The position numbers and the translations under genes are program-made. From the NCBI GenBank assembly GCA_964036315.1, contig OZ038482.1, positions 12,645,785-12,709,784 on the forward strand: a stretch of 64,000 nt of DNA, written 5' to 3'. Below, piece by piece: positions 40,583 through 51,455 of the stretch. Source of the DNA: Acanthosepion esculentum. Its lineage: Eukaryota > Mollusca > Cephalopoda > Sepiida > Sepiidae. Position 1 is the stretch's first letter; each line of letters starts with the position of its first letter. A model generated the notes under the pieces. It searched no databases, was not told the DNA's origin, and worked only from the letters and a program-made list of their open reading frames with translations.

Positions 40583-41840
40583 TGTGTTTTTTTTCTCCAT
40601 TTTTCATGGTATCCTCAGCATCTTTCTGTAGAAATATTTCTGTTGCTTCAAGTTGCTTCCACCAAATCTTATGTGAGTTAAAAATAAAAAGCAAACACAT
40701 ATTCTTTAAAGCTAATGATAGATTTCATGTCTAAGCAACTGATTTGATTTTAGAAGCATAGTAATCTAGTGAGTCAAATCTGAGTAGGAATAGTGAAAAC
40801 ATGATTTGTTTGAAGTCTTGGTTGATGCACCGACACTTGAGCCTTTGCCAAATATTTTCACCAATTGGATTGAGAGAAAATAATTAGTAGAGAAGAGAAT
40901 CAAAGTCAGTGTTTCATGGAAAGTTTTCAAAAGGACAAAGAAATTGGGACACAATTAGTTAAAATAAACAAAAGTGTTCTTCAGGTGTTCCCTGTTTCAC
41001 CTTTTTTCATTATTGATGAGGTTTACAATAATACAGAAAGACCTCCAACTCACGGCCCAGAACCTCTTTTAATCCGGACAAAATTATCAGCAAGCATTTG
41101 AACGTAACTCAATTGCTGGACTAATACACCAAGTAGCCACAGGTAGCGTTGTGTTTAATAAGAGTTTAAGATTAGTTTTTAGTGGTCAGTGATGCTCTAG
41201 AGACACAAGAATTCCACAGTTAATGAGTCAGACGTCTATTATGGAATTGTTATTATGTAACTTGTTCTGGCAAAAAATGGATAATCCAGCAAGGTTCTGG
41301 AACCAACTGTGTCAAATAATCGGTTGTGTTTCTGTAATATTATCAGGAGTTTTATTTTTTTATTAGATTAAGCAATGTCAGCCATTATTTCTTGACTTGT
41401 ATTTCCTTTGTCTTAATTTCATTTGTGTTTCATTCCAACAACTCTGCAGCTGTTAGTAAAAAGTATAAATTAAAATTAAAGAGTAAATTCTTGTAAAGAC
41501 TTGAATAGATACCTTTTTTTTCAGAAAACCTGCCTAGCCATAACAGCTGCTCTGCCAAATGAGCTACAAGAAATTTTCAGGTAGCAAAAGATCAAATCTA
41601 ATCATTTAAACTTATCCTATATCTTTCTCCACTGATTTCCATATTTGTTTATGTATACTAGTAGTAATACTACTAATAGTAGTAGCACCATGATTTTTAC
41701 TTTTTTCGTTTTGTTTATTGATAGCCAAAAACTGATAGTTGGATTTTTCAATGAAAACCAACTAAAATTAAAATAAGAGAAATTCAATTAAAAGTGACTA
41801 ATTTTTTAGCAAAGTAGAGTATTTCTGATTTTATAAAAAT
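40583..41840. other. No recognised feature
   Basis: AT-rich. The 61-62 codon frames near 40,766-41,101 show no domain. Confidence 0.5.
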
Positions 41841-41844
41841 TTGT

Positions 41845-42475
41845 AGGTGCTGTGGAATAATGGATAACAAAATTGTTTTCCTCTATGCCTTTTTATCCTT
41901 ACTGGGTGCTCCACATTGTGGCCTTATGCCAAACTAAGCTAAGTTTACTAAATACCCATATATACATATGCATGTTGGATGTTTTGCTGTGGAGTATTGG
42001 TTAGCAGGTCTATCTTGTAAATCCTTATTTCTGTAATGAGCTTTCTCTATTCACATGTCCTTGTGTCATACTAAGCTAAGCTTCATAGATATCAGTATGA
42101 TGAAAAATCTTTTCTGATAAATTTCAATAAAAAAATTAAAATAAATTTGAAATTTATAAAGGATGCTCTAAAATGCCACTTTTTTTTGAAGATTTCATTT
42201 GAAATGAACCAAAAATTAAAAGGCAGATAATATAAGAGGTAATACTTGATGGCTATGGTGTTCAAAAGACTTGTTTGGACAAAAAAAAAAAAAATAGTGA
42301 GGTGGAGAAAAAAAAAAAAAAATGAAGCCCAGTAACAAAAGAAGCCAAAGATTTGTGTCTTGGTAATCATCAACACAATCAACAGCATTTCTTTCCTTCC
42401 TACCCCGGTAAAGGATCAGGTGATATGCATAATGCCTAAACAATCCTTGTAATTAGTCTTTAAGAAATGCAATTT
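41845..42475 (+). mobile_element. SINE A dimer plus shared ~350 bp tail, copy 1
   Basis: Two degenerate SINE A monomers in tandem (41,845-41,957 and 41,983-42,090: 'gtggaataatggataac', 'gtggagtattggttagc', each ending '…actaagctaagctt'), followed by a tail (42,180-42,465) also found after the SINE A dimer at 52,620-52,900. Tail landmarks: 'gatttcatttgaaatga', 'AAAGATTTGTGTCTTGGTAA', 'tcaggtgatatg', 'aatccttgtaattagt'. No coding capacity. Confidence 0.78.
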
Positions 42476-42509
42476 TACCAGCAATGAACAAGTGCCAGCA
42501 TACCACACC

Positions 42510-42955
42510 TATAAATACCTGGGCCAGCTAGCAAATGCTGGACGATTTCCTCGAGGATGAAGAAGAGACTCGAGGCGACAGAAATATGGTTCTACAGAAG
42601 GATACTGAGGATTTCGTAGACCAAGTGTGGGAGCAACAATGAGGTCTTGGAGATGATGCCAACAAGGAGGAAGCTCATGCTTAACAGCAGAAAGAGACAT
42701 CTGAACTTTCTGGGACACATAATGAGGAAGAAGGGCCTGGGGAATCTGACACTCACGGATCGAATAGAAGAAAAGAGAGACAAGGGAAAACAATGTGTGA
42801 CATACCTGGCGGACTTAAGCAAGTGGATGACAGAATGTGGTCTGGGGGAGGTGGCAGAGGGAAGGAACTTGTTGAGAGCTGCAAGGGATAGAGGGAGAAG
42901 TGGAGAGCCATGATCGCCTACGCCCTGAAAGGACCTGGCACATAACAAGAAAGAA
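42510..42955 (+). pseudogene. RTE-like LINE C-terminal end
   Basis: Forward frames with frameshifts: RRKLMLNSRKRHLNFLGHIM, KKGLGNLTLTDRIEEKRDKG, CVTYLADLSKWMTECGLGEV and LLRAARDRGR, then 'MIAYALKGPGT' and stop near 42,943. Same family as 32.5 kb. 5'-truncated around 42,540 and directly preceded by the SINE-dimer tail. Confidence 0.85.
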
Positions 42956-42984
42956 AATATGTACCAATGAAAAAGGACGCTGAA

Positions 42985-43145
42985 ATGCGGTTTCTAAGAT
43001 GCTAATGCCAATAAGATGCAAGGAGTTAGCGGGAGTGAAAGAGAATGAGAAGACATTAGTAAGGAGAAATGAAAATAAAAGAACAGGATTCAGGAAGACA
43101 AAAAATGGCCATTGATGATAAATTTTAATTTTTGAAGATTGTTGG
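42985..43145 (-). pseudogene. LINE-1(local) 3' UTR fragment
   Basis: 'gatgcaaggagttagcggg', 'agtgaaagagaatgagaa', 'aataaaagaacagg' match the reverse-strand LINE tail at 29,990-30,080 and 34,110-34,210. 43,146-43,457 is unassigned. Confidence 0.7.
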
Positions 43146-43457
43146 TCGGAGGGAAGCAAGAAATCCTACTCCTGCCAACCGTTTACACAAATTCATTAGG
43201 TAGGTTATTTGCTGTTTCCCTCTATCCATTCAGAATGCCCTGTGAGTGTTAAATTTTACAAGCACTTTTTCCTTATGCATTCTAGGAATTTCAAATGCCA
43301 CTTACTGATTCTAAATGCAATAAGTGCTTTAAAATTGTGGCAATTGTGTGTTTGATTTGAAGATGATAGCAGCAGAAGAGCAGGGTTAAAAGAACAAGAA
43401 TCAGAATTTATTTTGGAACATCTAAAGAAACGTGAAAAAAGATATGTCAGGCAAATC

Positions 43458-44316
43458 AAAACAAAGTAGTCACAGACTAGGAGTGAAGGTTTGAACTGGT
43501 AGAATTACTGAATGTAGATCATGAAAACAAAGTAGTCACAGACTAGGAGTGAAGGTTTGAACTGGTAGAATTACTGAATGTAGATCATGAAAACAAAGTA
43601 GTCACAAACTAGGAGTGAAGGTTTGAACCTGTAGAATTAATGAATGTAGATCATCAAAACAAAGTAGTCATAGACTAGGAGTGAAGGTTTGAACCTGTAG
43701 AATTACTGAATGTAGATCATGAAAACAAAGTAGTCACAGACTAGGAGTGAAGGTTTGAACTGGTAGAATTACTGAATGTAGATCATGAAAACAAAGTAGT
43801 CACAGACTAGGAGTGAAGGTTTGAACTGGTAGAATTACTGAATGTAGATCATGAAAACAAAGTAGTCACAGACTAGGAGTGAAGGTTTGAACTGGTAGAA
43901 TTACTGAATGTAGATCATGAAAACAAAGTAGTCACAGACTAGGAGTGAAGGTTTGAACTGGTAGAATTACTGAATGTAGATCATGAAAACAAAGTAGTCA
44001 CAGACTAGGAGTGAAGGTTTGAACTGGTAGAATTACTGAATGTAGATCATGAAAACAAAGTAGTCACAGACTAGGAGTGAAGGTTTGAACTGGTAGAATT
44101 ACTGAATGTAGATCATGAAAACAAAGTAGTCACAAACTAGGAGTGAAGGTTTGAACCTGTAGAATTAATGAATGTAGATCATCAAAACAAAGTAGTCATA
44201 GACTAGGAGTGAAGGTTTGAACCTGTAGAATTAATGAATGTAGATCATGAAAACAAAGTAGTCACAGACTAGGAGTGAAGGTTTGAACTGGTAGAATTAC
44301 TGAATGTAGATCATCA
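43458..44316. repeat. 66 bp satellite, 13 units
   Basis: Exact 66 base period (for example AGTAGTCACA at 43,861 and 43,927). Three unit types: A (CACAGAC…ACTGG…TTACTG), B (CACAAAC…CCTG…TTAATG…ATC) and C (CATAGAC…CCTG…). Order by eye: A A B C A A A A A A B C A. A units are identical or nearly so. No spacer sequence lies between units. Confidence 0.97.
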
Positions 44317-44917
44317 AAACAAAATACCACTACCTATTAGTACACTCATCCACTGTTTGGTTTCAATAAATTTTCAGTAAGCTTTGATGAATGTCAATGG
44401 GTGTCTTTTTTTTCTGCATTTGTATATACTTTCATGTCAAAAAAAAAAAAATGGGGGTTATTGTTGGGAAGGTCTTACATCTACTCTCATAACATCAGCA
44501 CCCCTCTCTGGTGTCATAAGCCAATATAATAAAATCAGATGCATTACTTTTGGGATGACCCTCATAGATAAAAATTTCTATAAATTTTCTTGCAGATTAT
44601 TCATATATAGTAAAGTTAATTTAGTCTGGCTCATAGTCATGTGACTAATGATACTAACAATGCTTATAATCAATACCAGTTTATATTTAGTACCCAAAAA
44701 GGATGAATTTATACTTCTCATTTTGCAATTGTATTGTACTAAAAAAAAAAAAAACCCAAAAAACTCATATTTCTTGTACATTACTAATATTTTGTAAATA
44801 TTAAACTAAACAATATTCTCTTCAACATTAAATAATTACGATTTCTACATTACCAGAACAATAATGATGAGAATTTGTGTTGTGGAAAAGTACTATACAA
44901 ATAAAATGTCTGTTTGT

Positions 44918-44918
<1 letters not shown>
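44317..44918. other. No gene
   Basis: AT-rich with A runs (44,438 and 44,741), no domain recognised. Confidence 0.55.

Positions 44919-44960
<42 letters not shown>
44919..44960. repeat. (TG)n(TA)n microsatellite at mariner insertion site
   Basis: The same TA and TG motifs continue beyond the element's right end (46,233-46,276), so the mariner landed inside a microsatellite. Confidence 0.93.
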
Positions 44961-44961
<1 letters not shown>

Positions 44962-46232
44962 GGTCATCCCATAAGTTCTGTCCGAATTTTGAAACAAGTG
45001 ACCAAATGTTACATTTAATTACAGATTCAATCAACAATGTATTTTCCCTGATTATCTATGACTTCCTTCCATCTATTAACAAGCTTACTAATTCCATTAC
45101 TGTAAAATTCTTTTGGCTTTGATTCGAAGAACTCACAAATGTCAGTTTTAACCTCTTCCTGTGTTACAAAAGCTGTTTCTTCCAAATGATTCTGTAAGCT
45201 ACAAAACAAATGGTAGTCTGAAGGAGCAAGATTGGGAGAATAAGGTGGATGAGGAATTTTCTCCCAACCAAGTTCTTCAATCTTTTGTGACGTGATTCTT
45301 GCTGTGTTTGGTCGCACATTGTCCTGATGAAACATCACCCGTTTTCGATTCACTAGAGCAGGTCTTTTTTTCCTCAAAGCTTGGTTCAAACGCTCTAATT
45401 GCTGACAGTATATTTGAGCATTAATTGTTGCATTAGGTGGTAAGAATTCAAAGTGGATTATTCCTTGGCAATCCCACCAGATTGAAAGAAGAACCTTTTG
45501 CCCATGAAGTTCCCTTCTCGGCTGTGGCTGGGCTCCTTCCCCTTTACCAAGCCACTGTCTACGATGCTTAACATTTCGATAAAAGATCCATTTTCCGTTG
45601 CCAGTCACAAGTCTATCCAAAACGGTGAAACAAGTTGGCAAGAATGGAGAGAAGAGCAGATGTCAACTGGGAATTTGAGGTTGTTTTCAGACAATTCATG
45701 AGGCACCCATTTTCCAAGTTTAGGAACTTTTCCAAGTTGTTGAAGATGAGGATGAACAGTTGTATGGTTTGAACTGAGAACCACTGCCAATTCCTCAACT
45801 GATAAAGCAGGATTTTCTTCAAGGGCTGCTTCAAGAAGCTTTTCATCAAACTCAACTGGACGTCCGGTTCGATCTTTATCTTCAAGGGTGAAATCTCCAC
45901 CTCTGAATTTTGCAAACCATCTTCTGCAAGTTCTTTCATTCACACATTCCTCTCCATAAACTGGGTGAATGTTTCTAGCCGCTTTGGCTGCTGAGTTTCC
46001 TTTCTTGAACTCATAAAGCATTATGGGCCTCAAATAATTTTTGGGTACTTCCATGTTAGCAGGGTTTTAATCAAACAAAATTTAATTTTATTGTTCTCTG
46101 AAATAAAATTTGATTTAAATGCACCTAAACATAAAAATAATGTTCAGCTCCAGTAGACATTATAAAATACTCTTTAAATTTTGTTCATTTTAACAAAAAG
46201 TTAAAATTCAGACAGAACTTATGGGATGACCT
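44961..46232 (-). mobile_element. mariner element, near full length (1,272 bp)
   Basis: Terminal inverted repeats of ~30 bp: 44,961 AGGTCATCCCATAAGTTCTG… and the complement ending at 46,232, with one mismatch (position 23). The size is typical of mariner elements (~1.3 kb). The insertion is in TA-repeat DNA, so the TA duplication cannot be placed exactly. It encodes one reverse-strand transposase (next entry). The terminal repeats look intact enough to be mobilised in trans. Confidence 0.95.
45027..46054 (-). pseudogene. mariner transposase, frameshifted and catalytically altered
   Basis: Transposase that would cut and paste the element at TA sites in the nucleus. It starts ATG at 46,054 (MEVPKNYLRPIMLYEFKKG). 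The N-terminal domain contains two helix-turn-helix regions (CRRWFAKFRGGDF; LSVEELAVVL). A single-base frame change occurs near 45,640-45,660, after VDICSSL. The catalytic half then continues: TGNGKW where the family has TGDEKW, so the first aspartate of the DD34D triad is asparagine; HQDNVRPNTA (second aspartate present); HPPYSPNLAPSDYHLF (third present); tail FYSNGISKLVNRWKEVIDNQ, stop at 45,027. Total ~342 codons, the usual family length. The D-to-N change is GAC to AAC within GGCGAC, consistent with CpG decay. Both defects make the copy non-autonomous. Confidence 0.92.
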
Positions 46233-46273
46233 AATATATATATATATATGTGTGTGTGTGTATATATATATAT

Positions 46274-46577
46274 ATGGTTTTTTGTTTAAATAAAAGCAGA
46301 CAATTTTACTTTTCTTTTTGTTACAATTGTTAAGAATATAAATAAAAATTCTTTTTTTATTTGGAGATTTTCTCTGAAAGTTCAAACAGAAATAAATACA
46401 AGGAATTAATATTTCTAGATCAATATTTTATAAAGTGCACAGAATAAAAAATTTTCAAAATAAATCACAAAATGAAAATTACAACTGTACACTTATTTTA
46501 CAAAGTCATTGTTCATGTTTCTATTAATAAAAGATTTCTTGTTATTTTTCTATACAAAATAATACAATTCACTCTCT

Positions 46578-46590
<13 letters not shown>
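46274..46590. repeat. Direct repeat J, copy 1
   Basis: About 315 bases nearly identical to 50,477-50,800 ('AATAAAAATTCTTTTTTTAT', 'ggaattaatatttctagat', 'TAAAGTGCACAGAATAAA', 'attaataaaagatttcttg'). Begins right after the microsatellite that follows the mariner. Ends at a TA tract (46,580-46,625). Confidence 0.93.
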
Positions 46591-46629
<39 letters not shown>

Positions 46630-46710
46630 GACCCTTTGAAGCTCCTATCTGCAAACTTTTTTTTTGTATCTGAAATGTAGATAAAGTAATTTCTTAGGAA
46701 TTAATGGATC

Positions 46711-47166
46711 TTAGTTATAACCTGACATTATTTTCTATGGTTTTAAATGGTATCGTCAGTGGATATGAAAATAAAGTCAGCTGACATGCACCTTGAGGGA
46801 TCTGAACAACAGATGTGCGTTTCTTAAATAGGGCCATTGACTTTTTTTGAGTGAAAAAATTTTCTCTGGCTGAGTAGTTTAAAACATGTTGGGCTTTACA
46901 TTTTTTTCCTCTAAAATTGGAACAGACAGGTTTGAAACTTGCTGGAAAGCACATTTCCATTATATATATATATATATATTATATTTGTGTATTTAGGCAG
47001 CAATCCTTCTTTCATGCACATTTCATTGAAGGTGCTTTTATTTAGTTTTTTTATACAATTTCTCATGCAATCTAATAATTTTTTTTCTTTTCGGATGATA
47101 AATAAAAAATGTCCGAATGTTCTTTTCATCCGAGTGCTTTTGGCTATACATTTAGCTATTTTCAAG
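46711..47166 (-). pseudogene. Penelope-like element N-terminal region with decayed hammerhead
   Basis: Reverse strand. 47,126-47,166 reads CTTGAAAA-T-AGCTA/TAGCC-AAAA-G-CA-C-TC-GG, a worn hammerhead core. Downstream is an open frame with KLNKSTFNEMCMKEGLLPKY, interrupted by a TA tract (46,960-46,979), then SSKFQTCLFQF and another frame with HVLNYSARENFF. The 'F-N-x-x-C-x-K-E-x-L-L-P-K-Y' string is shared with 61,320-61,370. I place it at the start of a Penelope-type protein by motif order, with modest confidence. Confidence 0.5.
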
Positions 47167-47390
47167 AATTAAATATTTTAACTGCTAAATAAGAAATAGT
47201 TTGTTGCATGTATGTATTTGTATAATTTTTTTCTTTTTTCAAAACAGTCAAGGTATTGTGTTCATGTTCAAAGTTAATAATATTAAGTGTTGTTTTTTTT
47301 GTTTTTATTAATAAGGCTTCCATTATTTTTAGCCTTTTTTGCATGTAGATGATGCTATCATATTTGTTTTGTCAACAAGTATGTTACAAA

Positions 47391-47515
47391 TAGTGTCCGG
47401 TAGGTCTCCATGAATATTTAAATGAGACCTAATTGAGCTATGGTCAGAAAGGTGTAGACATGCAGACTCACTCTACACCTTTCTGACCACATTTTTAGTT
47501 ATGTCAACGGACACT
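47391..47515. repeat. Nested hairpin
   Basis: Inner arms TGGTCAGAAAGGTGTAGA (47,441-47,458) and exact complement (47,472-47,489). Outer arms AGTGTCCG (47,391) and CGGACACT (47,508-47,515). Confidence 0.93.
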
Positions 47516-48300
47516 TGTTGCCACTTTGTAATGCCAATGAATACTCATTGTCACTTTCATAATGCTCGTTGTAGTGGAGACTTTGTAATCACCGATACAA
47601 CTATAGTACCCTGTTGAACATTGCTGGTGTCAGACACCTTTGAATATCACTTGCTTGATAATACTTACTTAAATAGTAATCACGAATAGAGAATAGCGTA
47701 GAGAAGAGAATAGAGAATAGCAGTCTGTATAGTAATAGAGGATAGACTAGAAATGCAGATCTGTATAGTATAGAGGATAAAATAGAAATGGTGATCGTTA
47801 GTCGTCAGCCACTTCCTACATATATGTATTTCCTCTATGGCCATGTAGTCGACTTAATTCAATAACGGGATCGCCTGTGATTGCTCACTGGCAATCTACG
47901 TTCGAACACAAGTGTTGGCAGTGACATGTTATTCTTATATAACAACATTATCGACTGAATTCTGCATAGATCAACTAGGATTGTGATATATATACACTCA
48001 TGAATAATACACAGATGAATGCTGCTTCACAGGACAGATCAACATGAGGTCTGCTTAACCAATGGAAAACAAATACAAAAGTAAAAATACCCGTATTTTC
48101 TTTTCTCCTCCATATTTTATGATGAAGCTTAAACAAAACTGAAAGATGTTTCCTATTTGTTCCTTAACTGTTTTCTTTTGAATAGTTTTCCCAAGTATTT
48201 TGGTATTCATCCTATACAAATTTTCTAAGTCTACCAAAAAATAAATCTGTGAACTTGAAAGGATCACAACAAAAACTAATTTAACCAAACCTGTTTGAAC

Positions 48301-48301
<1 letters not shown>
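47516..48301. other. No gene; degenerate tandem near 47,685-47,800
   Basis: 'gagaatag' and 'tctgtatagta-tagagga' variants repeat irregularly. Otherwise unremarkable. Confidence 0.55.
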
Positions 48302-48343
<42 letters not shown>

Positions 48344-48608
48344 CATAGTATTACACAACAAAATCCAAAATTACCTCATCATATATTGAGGGTGGGTAGA
48401 TACTGGGGTTGAATAGGACTGATGTGGCTTTCGTTGATTGAAATAGATCTATCCCCTGCCCCCATATGAGGTAATTTTGGATTTTGTTGTTTAATACTGT
48501 TTATTGGCTCTGTTATAATAAATACACTGAGCACTTTTTGTGGATCAGTTAATATTTTATATTACTAGGATCGACTTGGATTATATACCAATGGATTTAT
48601 TACCTATA
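48302..48608. repeat. TA tract and fold-back family O, short copy
   Basis: TA run 48,302-48,342, then arms 48,352-48,384 and 48,462-48,493 (ACAAAATCCAAAATTACCTC and complement). 48,494-48,600 is the inverted match of 36,430-36,530 ('tggatcagttaatattttat', 'ggatc…cttggatt'). The ~80 base centre differs from the 36.5 kb copy. Confidence 0.85.
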
Positions 48609-49052
<444 letters not shown>

Positions 49053-49085
49053 ATATGCTTATGATAATATCTCATTGAAATCCTA

Positions 49086-49172
49086 GTTCTTGTATGGCCA
49101 ACATAGTTAAGCAATGTTGAACTTGGTCAGTACCTAGATGGGTGACCACTTGGTAATGCAAGGTGCTGTAAA
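49086..49172 (+). ncRNA. 5S rRNA-derived SINE head
   Basis: Matches the 3' two thirds of metazoan 5S rRNA: 'gttaagcaatgttgaac' (A-box region), 'ggtcagtacctagatgggtg' (intermediate element and C-box), 'accacttggtaatgc', 'aaggtgctgta'. Several substitutions and the missing 5' third exclude a functional 5S gene. It is joined to a tRNA-like SINE, as in chimeric 5S/tRNA SINEs known from vertebrates. Confidence 0.82.
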
Positions 49173-49181
49173 TTTGAATGT

Positions 49182-49335
49182 GCAGGTGGCATAATGAACC
49201 TGACTGAAATTTGAACTTGGATCCCTGATTTCCAATTCTAAACAGGCTCATTATATTCACTTACATGCAAATACCTTTAGGAAAAATATGAATCTACTTC
49301 TCCCCTAGCTATGGGTTAATGTTAGGATTTGTATC
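49182..49335 (+). mobile_element. SINE B joined to 5S head, with internal microinversion
   Basis: Forward A box GCAGGTGGCATAATG (49,182-49,196) and forward body from 'ctcattatattcacttac' (49,247) to 'agctatgggttaa'. The ~50 bases between (49,197-49,246) read as the reverse complement of the expected B-box region: inverted, they give 'cctgtttagaattggaaatc' and 'caagttcaaatttcag' in the right place. 49,336-50,470 has no other recognised feature. Confidence 0.78.
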
Positions 49336-50476
49336 AGTAAATCATTCTTTATCTCCAAGAAATTCTAAAAATATTTTCTGGTTTTAAATAACCTGCAAAA
49401 GGTTGGTAACCTGTAAAAAACATTTTGCTCTAATATAAATTTCAGGGTTTTGTTCTTGTATTTGTTTTCAACGGCATTTGAAAGACCGAATCGTGTAAAC
49501 AATTTCTAATGGAGTAAGTTTTACAACATCATGAATAAAAACAAAATGTCTAAAATTTTATTTTTGTGTAAAAAAATCATTTTAGTCTTGTTACAAGAGA
49601 CAGCGAAAAATTCTAACCTATTTTTGGTAATTATTCCTGCCCCTTTCCTGATGCTTTCAATTTTTTTTTCCCTTTCTGGTTGACATAGATTGTCTGCAGT
49701 TTCTGTAATCCCAATTTTGGCAGCATGGGAAACATGGATAAAACTCGTTCGAGACAGAAAAGAAAAGGAAAGGCAATTATTTTGAATCGCTAGATACAAA
49801 TCTCTTTATAATTTATTGTGTACTCATACTTTTTGCTTTTCTTCCTTTTCTTTTTGGAAAAATATGTTCTAAGATTTCTTTTTATGATGCTTGAAATCAC
49901 AAATATAACCAAAACATAAATAAAAAAAAATAATCATTTGAATGTTAATAATTTGTATAGAAAAACAAAACTGAAACATTAAAAGACTTTTCTATAGAAA
50001 AGCAGTGAAATTTAAAATATAAAAACCATGCAGTTAGTACATTTGGTTGTATAATCATTTGGGGATACAATGTACTTTAGACAGAAGGAAATAACCTCTC
50101 TTGTTTGTTTTTCCATTAATTTCTCTGATTATTATTTTAATGTTACTTTTCAACAAAGTATATGAATTAACTTTGTTGATTGTTTCAAATAAATTATTTC
50201 ATTTTTTATGTGGCCAGAACTAAAAAATGAATGCAAAATAGAAAGAAAGTCCAAAATGAACAAATAATCTGAGACAAGAGTTGATATTAAGAAACTATTT
50301 TGCCTGAATGGAAGAAATGTGAATATTTTATTTTCGGAGTTTTACAAGTTTATTGGAGAGAAAAAGGAAAGACATTTTTTTCTTGAATGTGAATCCATAA
50401 TTTTTATTTTGGAAAATATGGAATTCAAGAGAATGATTTGGAATCTTTCTCATTCTGATAACATGATTATTTTTAA
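49336..50476. other. No recognised feature
   Basis: AT-rich. The 92-codon reverse frame at 49,521-49,799 and 101-codon forward frame at 50,319-50,624 lack motifs, and the latter runs into repeat J. Confidence 0.5.
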
Positions 50477-50822
50477 GGTTTTTTGTTTTTTTTTAAATAA
50501 CAGCAGACAATTTAACTTTTTTTTTTCAAGTTTTGTTACAATTGTTAAGAATATAAATAAAAATTCTTTTTTTATTTGGAGATTTTCTCTGAAAGTTAAA
50601 ACAGAAATAAATACAAGGAATTAATATTTCTAGATCAATATTTTATAAAGTGCACAGAATAAAGAAAATTTCAAAATAAATCACAAAATGATAATTAAAA
50701 CTGTACACTTATTTTACAAAGTCATTGTTCATGCTTCTATTAATAAAAGATTTCTTGTTATTTTTCTATACAAAATAATACAACACTTCACTCTCTCTTC
50801 CTCTCTCTCTCTATATATATAT
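50477..50822. repeat. Direct repeat J, copy 2
   Basis: Second copy, same orientation, 4.2 kb from copy 1. Differences are mainly in T/A run length. Ends in a CT/TA microsatellite (50,790-50,822). 50,823-51,162 is empty. Confidence 0.93.
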
Positions 50823-51162
50823 GGGTGTGTGTGTGGATAACTGAATGAGTAATTGGAATAAATTCTTGTGTTTTTTCCATTTTGTCATTAAATTACCCAT
50901 TATAAATTTTATACATATTTTACAAACACAAGACAAAATATGAAAACTGATACAGTTCACTCCAAAAAGGGATTTTTTTTCCCAGACTAATAATTATGAT
51001 ATTAATTTAATTAGACTTCCATATGAAAAAAATGGGATTGTGAGGTGAGGTGGGGGTAAGCAATACAGCAAAGGCTGGGGTTACAGTTTACATCAAAACA
51101 TTAAAATTACAGAGATGCTCTGTCTTTAAATTTAAATTCTGATGGTCAACGTATATCTCGAT

Positions 51163-51455
51163 CAGGGGTTCTCGGTTGGGTTCTGGGTAATTTCTGGGAT
51201 TTGGGGGGGGGGTGAATTTTTAACTTTTTCTTGCTTGGAGCCAATCATGAGAGTCAGAAAAATGGAAAAAAAATCCTCTATAAAAATAATCCATGTCTAT
51301 GTAGTAATATGGAAAAGGATGAAGATTTTCAATAATATATGCATCTTATTTGGAATGTGCCTTTTGAATTGGACAATCTTGGAAAGTGGGGTGATGACAT
51401 TCCGACATATGGTAAAAAGGGTGCATTGGGAAAAAAAATAGCTTAAGAACCAGTG
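51163..51455. mobile_element. hAT-like MITE with 8 bp target duplication
   Basis: Ends CAGGGGTTCTC and complement AAGAACCAGTG-type (right end reads AAGAACCAGTG). Flanks atctcgat (51,155-51,162) and atctagat (51,456-51,463) match in 7 of 8 positions, the 8 bp duplication expected of hAT elements. The interior carries a run of nine or ten G near 51,200. The forward 99-codon frame is not transposase-like. Confidence 0.85.

Noticed and set aside
43458..44316. CRISPR-like array of regular repeats
   Set aside because: Units are contiguous 66-mers with no unique spacers, in a eukaryotic context. It is a satellite.
49086..49172. 5S rRNA gene
   Set aside because: The 5' third is missing, there are multiple substitutions, and it is fused to a SINE.
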